DNA from: Erodium maritimum
Lineage: Eukaryota > Streptophyta > Magnoliopsida > Geraniales > Geraniaceae
Direction: 5' to 3'
DNA: 64,000 bases
Assembly (NCBI GenBank): GCA_963921825.1
Contig: OY997588.1
Location: 81,907,043 to 81,971,042 of the forward strand
Within the stretch, counting starts at the first letter, position 1. Each line of letters opens with the position of its first letter. Positions 58,779 to 64,000 of this stretch are shown here, piece after piece. The notes under the pieces are model-generated. The model did no database searches. It worked only from the letters and a program-made list of their open reading frames with translations, and had not been told where the DNA came from. The position numbers and the translations under genes were made by a program.

Positions 58779-60466
58779 TGTTAGTCTTAGTGCCCATAGT
58801 TCAATCCTAAATGTCCAAATGTATATATCATCGTTAGCAATAAAATCAAAACGGCTTTATATTACTTATGTGTTGGAGTAATATATCGATGTGTGCTCTG
58901 ATCTATGCCCACCATGCGAATAGAACCATAGATTTAGATAGATCATACTCGATGGGTCCCTAGTCAACAAAGCTTCATTAGAAGCGACTAGTATGAAAGA
59001 TGGCTCTTTATGGCTTACGTTCTGTTAGTCATTGGAATGGGATTCCGGAGTCTGATCATAGATATCATGTGGGACATGATATTGGACGACCCACCCTGAA
59101 TATGTGCCATAGATTAAGTCATGAACATATTCAGTGTCGTAGCTTGTCATGTATCCTTAGACCAAGGAGTCTTTGTGATCGCTATGTAGTCAACAACTGA
59201 GTTTGACCTGAGCCTAACGTTGTCCGTAACAGGGCTTCCATAACGGCCAGGATTGGCTTGGGGACGGGCTACATGAGTGACACGAAAGACGGCTAAGGGA
59301 TTTATCCCTCATACTGAGGTATGAGAAAGATATCGGTTTTCGGCCGCTTGATCGAGAGTGACTGAAAGAATAGCATGGCCATGCACATGATACTGGGTAT
59401 CATATCTTTAGTCATCTCACATATCAAGGAACATTGATTGAGAATAATAAGGATGACGGCTCTAAGCCTTATCTCAATCAGGATATCGGAGATAAAAGGA
59501 TAATGATAGGGATGACGGAAAGGTTAGAATCGACAGGGTCGATTCGTTATGCAGTGTCAGGAAATACTAAAGTCTCGTTAGTTTCCACTTAAATAGGATC
59601 AAGTAAAATGGGATTTTACGTTGATCTATTGACATGCATAAACCTAAGGGTCACACCGGAGGATGAAACTCATTGACACATTTATGGAGAATGGCCAAAA
59701 GGGAGTTGTCTCGGGACATGACCAAAACTGGGTTTTGGGTCATGTGCCCGTAAGTGAATAGGACTTTACGAATCGAGACAAGGCTTGGAGTCTTGGGATT
59801 GATTGCGTCGGATAATGTTGGACATTTCCGGTATGGAAGGCTTGGAGGCGATGAGCGAATCACGGGACCTCGTTGGAAATGGCCACGGGCCATGTTCCAA
59901 GAGGCCCATGAAAGGGCCATGCAACCAAGGCCCATGGAACTAATTAATCAAGTCTTGATTAATTAGTACTAAGCAAGCAAGACAAGGATTAAGGTGTTGG
60001 TGATTCACCACCTAACCCAATCTTGTCTTGCCATACTTTGTCCTATTTACACCTTACTTGACACCATACTTGTCCCATGCCTTTAGTTGGACAAGTATGG
60101 GTTTTGTTATGTTTAAGTCATCTTTTTTCAACATAACAAACACAAGACAAGAATAGGAAACACAACTTCTCTCTCCCTTCCCTTGCAATTTCGGGTTTGG
60201 CAAGCTCCCACCTCCATTTTTGTGTTCTTGAGTCCTCAAAGAGAAGAACTACGTGGCTTTGATTCCCATGTGGATACGTAGGCGTCTTGGAGACTCAAGC
60301 CAATCATTCGTTACCCGGTGTTCTTGTTTTGGTAAGAACTAGTGCTGAATTTTTCTCTTGTGAATCCATTCTTTGTTAGTTGTTTCATGGTTTTAATCGT
60401 CTCTTGGTTTTCCTTGATTTTCCGCTGCGAGTTGGTTCATCTCCAACCCTACCTCGAGACCCAACA
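58779..60466 (+). repeat. 5' LTR of Copia-2 (boundaries inferred)
   Basis: The right end is firm: ...CCCAACA at 60466, one base before a tRNA-Met primer site. The left end is inferred as TGTTAGTCTTAG at 58779, where the LINE reading frame stops abruptly. The length is about 1.69 kb. The 3' LTR lies beyond the window, so the pair cannot be compared. Confidence 0.65.
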
Positions 60467-60467
60467 G

Positions 60468-60480
60468 TGGTATCAGAGCC
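60468..60480 (+). other. Primer binding site of Copia-2
   Basis: TGGTATCAGAGCC, complementary to initiator tRNA-Met, lies one base after the LTR end. Confidence 0.9.
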
Positions 60481-61903
60481 GTGCTACCTTCGGGATTCAC
60501 AAGACGGTGTTCAAAGTTTTGGTTTTGCTTGAAAGTTTCGTTTTTGGCGTGTTGTTTTGCTAAATTGTTTGATAACATGTTTTAAATACTTGTTTATGGA
60601 TTTAATGCATGTAAAATGAATTTTTGAAAATTATTTCAAATCTGGAAATTTTGAAAAAAAATTTGGTTTTTCGGGTCTCGGGAGCGGGACTCTCGGGGAG
60701 CCGAAACCGGGACCGAACGGGGCTCCGTTGGACGGAGCTAGGCCAAGCATGACCATTAGATGGTTGATATGCCAAGGCTAAACCGTTTTGTTAGTTATGA
60801 CGAGTTTGGAACCGTCATGACGAACTCGAAGATCAAATGTTCAAAAGTTTCATTTTTGAACGGTTTCGATAAACCGAGCATCAAAAAATTTCGAAACTTG
60901 GCTATTAATTAAAACCGGAAAATCACATGATGTTTGATAAGATGCTTGTTTGATAACACGATGTGTGATGTGATGTTGGCATGGTGTACATAATAGCCCC
61001 GAGCTCAATTTAATTATTTATCGCTTTTCACGGCCTGCGAGCCGTTAGTGTTAGCGTGTAATTATTCTTTCAAGGTGTGGTATTTTACTCAAGACGAAGA
61101 AATGGCGAAAATGTCATTTGGTGGCTTTTCGGGTGTTTGCATCGGCTTGGAGTCGGTGGAGCTCAAGAAGCTAGTGGGAGTTAGTTTAGGGGGCTATTAT
61201 GTGCACATTTATCGCTTTATGCTTGGTTTAATTTATGCATGACTAATTCTATGTGTTTTAGAATTGCATGCTTAACTTTATTTACCGAGCATATCACCTC
61301 ACATGCAAAGATAAAATTGGAATTTTAATCCTTGTGTGTGAGCCCTTAGAATCGTCATTACATTGGATGTAGTTGACGGGTTCGAAGGAAGAATTACATT
61401 GGATGTAATTTGAGGCATCATTGCATTTGGAATGTAGTAAAAACGGGTCATGTCCGATACCTCCCAATTATCAACACCTTACTACCTCCCCGTCCTATGG
61501 GTGTCGTGCGCATTAGCGGAGCATCCATGGGAAAGCGGGGTAGTAGGTTTGGACGACATATGTGGGTGTCGTGCGCATTAGCGGAGCACCTACATAGTGA
61601 CGGGCCAGAGTTGAAAATTGGTGGACCCGACTACGATTCTCAGCCTGAGGTTGAGCTAGGGTAACAGATAGGGTAAGCCGTGTACATAAGTGCATACCCT
61701 AGCCAAGAGTCACATTGGATGTGATTGGATGGAGTCCTACCTACATAGCTCGATTAAGTGGTGAGCATTAGTTCAGCTTAATCGAGTGAATCAAGGATCT
61801 TGGTTTCAGATTCTAAAGGTTTAGAATTGATTGTTGGTGTTTAAGCTTGATCTTCATAAAATTTATTCAGTTTACTGATTGAATTTTATCTGTTGTAGAT
61901 CAA
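60481..61903 (+). other. Untranslated leader of Copia-2
   Basis: It is a 1.4-kb non-coding leader between primer site and gag. GGGTGTCGTGCGCATTAGCG followed by GAGCA occurs twice (about 61499 and 61563), and ACATTGGATGTAGTTGA-like blocks recur at 61360-61440. No functional ORF is seen. Confidence 0.6.
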
Positions 61904-64000
61904 ATGGAAAATTCAGCGAACATTAATAGTTTGTCATTAAAAACCATTCTTGACAGGGTCAAGCTAAATGGGACAAACTATTTGGACTGGTACAGAATTT
62001 TGAGGATAGTCCTCAAGTCTGAACGCAAAGAATATGTCCTTGACAAGGCTGTCTCTAAGACCATATCAGAGTTACATGAAGTGTCATTAACTGCTGAGAA
62101 GAATATCTCAGGGATCTGGGATCCAAGGATATTCTGATGGTCAACAAGGGAATTGGAAGTGGCAAGGGCTGGGCCCATGCGCACTTGGCAGGAAAGATGA
62201 GACACCTGAGAATGTCTGCTTCTACTGCCAACAGCCTGGTCATTGGAACCGGGATTACAGGAAGTTCACGGCTGATCTGAAGAAGGGCAGTGGGACTGCG
62301 CCTTCATCAAATAGCCTGGATGATCTGAAGAAGGGCGGTAGGACTGCGCCTTCATCAGGAAACCTGGATGATCTAAGGAAGGGCGGTGGGACCGTGCCTT
62401 CATTCGGTATTAACTCTATAGAGCTACATCTCTCTACTTCCAAAGATTCATGGGTATTAGATACCATGACTGAATCTCACACATGCACTAATATATGGTG
62501 GCTGAAAGTAGGAGAGATTTGAAAAGCACGAAATGGACCTCAGAGTTGTGGCAACTATTGTAGGATCCATGAGTCTTGCTTTGCCAAGAGGCCTTGTCTT
62601 AGTATTGTATAATGTATATTGCATACCTACTTTTAGTAGGAATATTATATCTGTATTCGTGTTTGACAAGGAAGGATATAATGTTAATATTGGAAATGGA
62701 GTTTTCAATGTTCTATGCAATGATATGTTTTATACCAGTACTGACATGGTTGGAGGATTGTACATATTAGATATGGGTAACAATGCCTCAAGTTCTATAT
62801 ATTCTGTTAATACCAAGAGGTCTAAATCCAACGATTTAAACCTAACTCTGTTATGGTACTGTCATTTGGGTCGCATAAACAAGAAGCGCCTATCAGCACT
62901 TCAGTAGTGCGGGCTTTCAGGTTCATTCGAATTCCATTCGATCGATAGGTGCAAGGTTTGTTTGATGGGAAAAATGACTAAAGTGCCCTTTATTGATCGC
63001 GATGAAAGGGCGGGTGAATTATTGGGGCTGATACACTCGAATGTGTGTAGACCAATAAGTTCACTTGCCAGGAGGGGTTTTAGCTACTTTATCACCTGTA
63101 CTGATGATTACAGTAAATATGGTTATGTCTATTCGGTGAGACATAAGTCTGAAGCTTTTGATAAATTCAAAGAGTTTAAGACTATAGTAGAAAACCAGCT
63201 CGACAAAGGTATTAAGGCACTTCGATTGGATCGAGGTGGAAAATACTTGACCACAGAGTTATTAGATCATCTAAAAGAGAATGGGATCCTTTTGGAATGG
63301 ACTCCTCCTAGGTCACTGTAGTTGAAAGGTGTAGCCAAACGGAGAAATCGAACATTGTTAGACAATGGTCTGTTCCATGATTAGTTGGACTGATCTCCCA
63401 ATCTCTTTTAGGGGTTTTGCTCTAGAGACGACTGCATTCATAGTGAATCGGGCTTCGGCGAATGGTGTGGAAGGGACACCATTTTAAAAATGGTACGGGA
63501 TGATGCCCGCTTTGTCCTTCCTAAATATTTGTGGTTGCGAGGCTTATGTGAAACATTTGGTTTCGACTAAGCTCGAACCAAGATTTGAGATATGCACCTT
63601 CGTGTGGTATCCCAAAGCAACAAGGGGATACTATTTCTACAATCCCAGTGAGAACATGGTGTTCGTCGCTTGGGGTGGGGTCTTTATGGAAAAGAAGTTT
63701 TGTTTCCAAAGACGTCATTGGGAGGACTGTGCATCTCGAAGAAATTCAGGATGGTACAGATCTGTCTAAACCAATTGACAACCCATTAGAAAGGAGCCAG
63801 AGATTGTCGTAGAGTGAGAACCAATTCCTGTTACAATTCCGGAAGGTCCAAGGCGATTTGAAAGGGTCAATCTTCCACCTCCAAGATATGGTATCCGGAG
63901 GTGACAATGAAGTCATGGTGGATCACGATGATCCAGCCACCTTTCAAGAAGTCGTGGATGGGCCCGACTCCGAGTTATGGCTGGGAGCCATGAGGGAGGA
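61904..64000 (+). pseudogene. Copia-2 gag-pol, degraded, runs off the window
   Basis: The ATG at 61904 starts gag (LDRVKLNGTNYLDWYRILRI), which breaks near 62110. An altered zinc knuckle CFYCQQPGHWNRDY (62217) has Tyr for the last Cys. The integrase HHCC and core follow (62850-63320: CHLGRINKKRLSAL, then TDDYSKYGY, LRLDRGGKY), with Asn at the first catalytic Asp (LIHSNV). After a stop at 63319 it continues through ICGCEAYVKH to the start of RT near 63960. Several stops and indels show that it is inactive. Confidence 0.88.
62271..62402 (+). repeat. Three 45-bp tandem units in Copia-2
   Basis: GATCTGAAGAAGGGCGGTGG followed by GACTGCGCCTTCATCA occurs three times in frame between the knuckle and protease region, with small changes per unit. 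Confidence 0.85.

Overview
The window is nuclear DNA of a flowering plant, most likely a eudicot. It has split genes with GT-AG introns, plant-only families (an LRK10L-type receptor kinase and two isoprenylated HMA proteins) and dense nested plant transposons (Copia, Athila-type Gypsy, solo LTRs, L1-like LINE relics, Mutator-type foldback elements). I saw no bacterial operons, rRNA, tRNA or CRISPR array. The species cannot be named from the sequence.

Only three host genes look intact, all on the minus strand. (1) An LRK10L-type receptor kinase spans 14053-4024. Exon 1 (13243-14053) encodes the extracellular part, exon 2 (5270-5311) the start of the membrane span, and exon 3 (4024-5180) the rest of the span and the kinase. 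The joined length is 2010 nt (669 codons plus stop). Intron 1 is 7.9 kb because it holds a full Copia element, a relic of a transposon-associated NAM-type ORF and a Mutator-type MITE. (2) and (3) Two small HMA-domain proteins ending in CaaX boxes (26768-27735 and 52620-53758) share a three-exon structure with identical sizes for exons 1 and 2.

Layout. 1-3790: two nested long LTRs. 3791-14440: the receptor kinase gene and its intronic transposons. 14438-15811: a Mutator-like element with long inverted repeats. 16953-19848: a minus-strand solo LTR. 20040-26540: a nest of a kinase fragment, a LINE relic split by a solo LTR, a retroposon, and a Copia relic split by a foldback MITE. 26768-28478: first HMA gene and a MITE. 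28640-33420: a retroposon split by a solo LTR. 33521-37340: a microsatellite, a short retroposon and palindromic repeats. 38312-51823: a 13.5 kb Athila element inserted into another retroposon. 52620-53860: second HMA gene. 54250-58778: LINE relics and a second Mutator-like element. 58779-64000: a Copia element that runs off the end.

Target-site duplications seen directly fix most element ends: GGTTA (Copia), ACGAC (Athila), GCCTT and ATCTA (solo LTRs), and TTAACTTTA, TTTCATATA, TTAGAAATA and TTGATTACG (9-bp Mutator type). No complete new biological system was found. The most interesting signals are a long-LTR family with a conserved GNRA-like hairpin followed by a splice-acceptor-like site and a minisatellite that differs in each copy; a MITE family with 9-bp duplications; and the intact receptor kinase gene carrying a transposon-filled intron.
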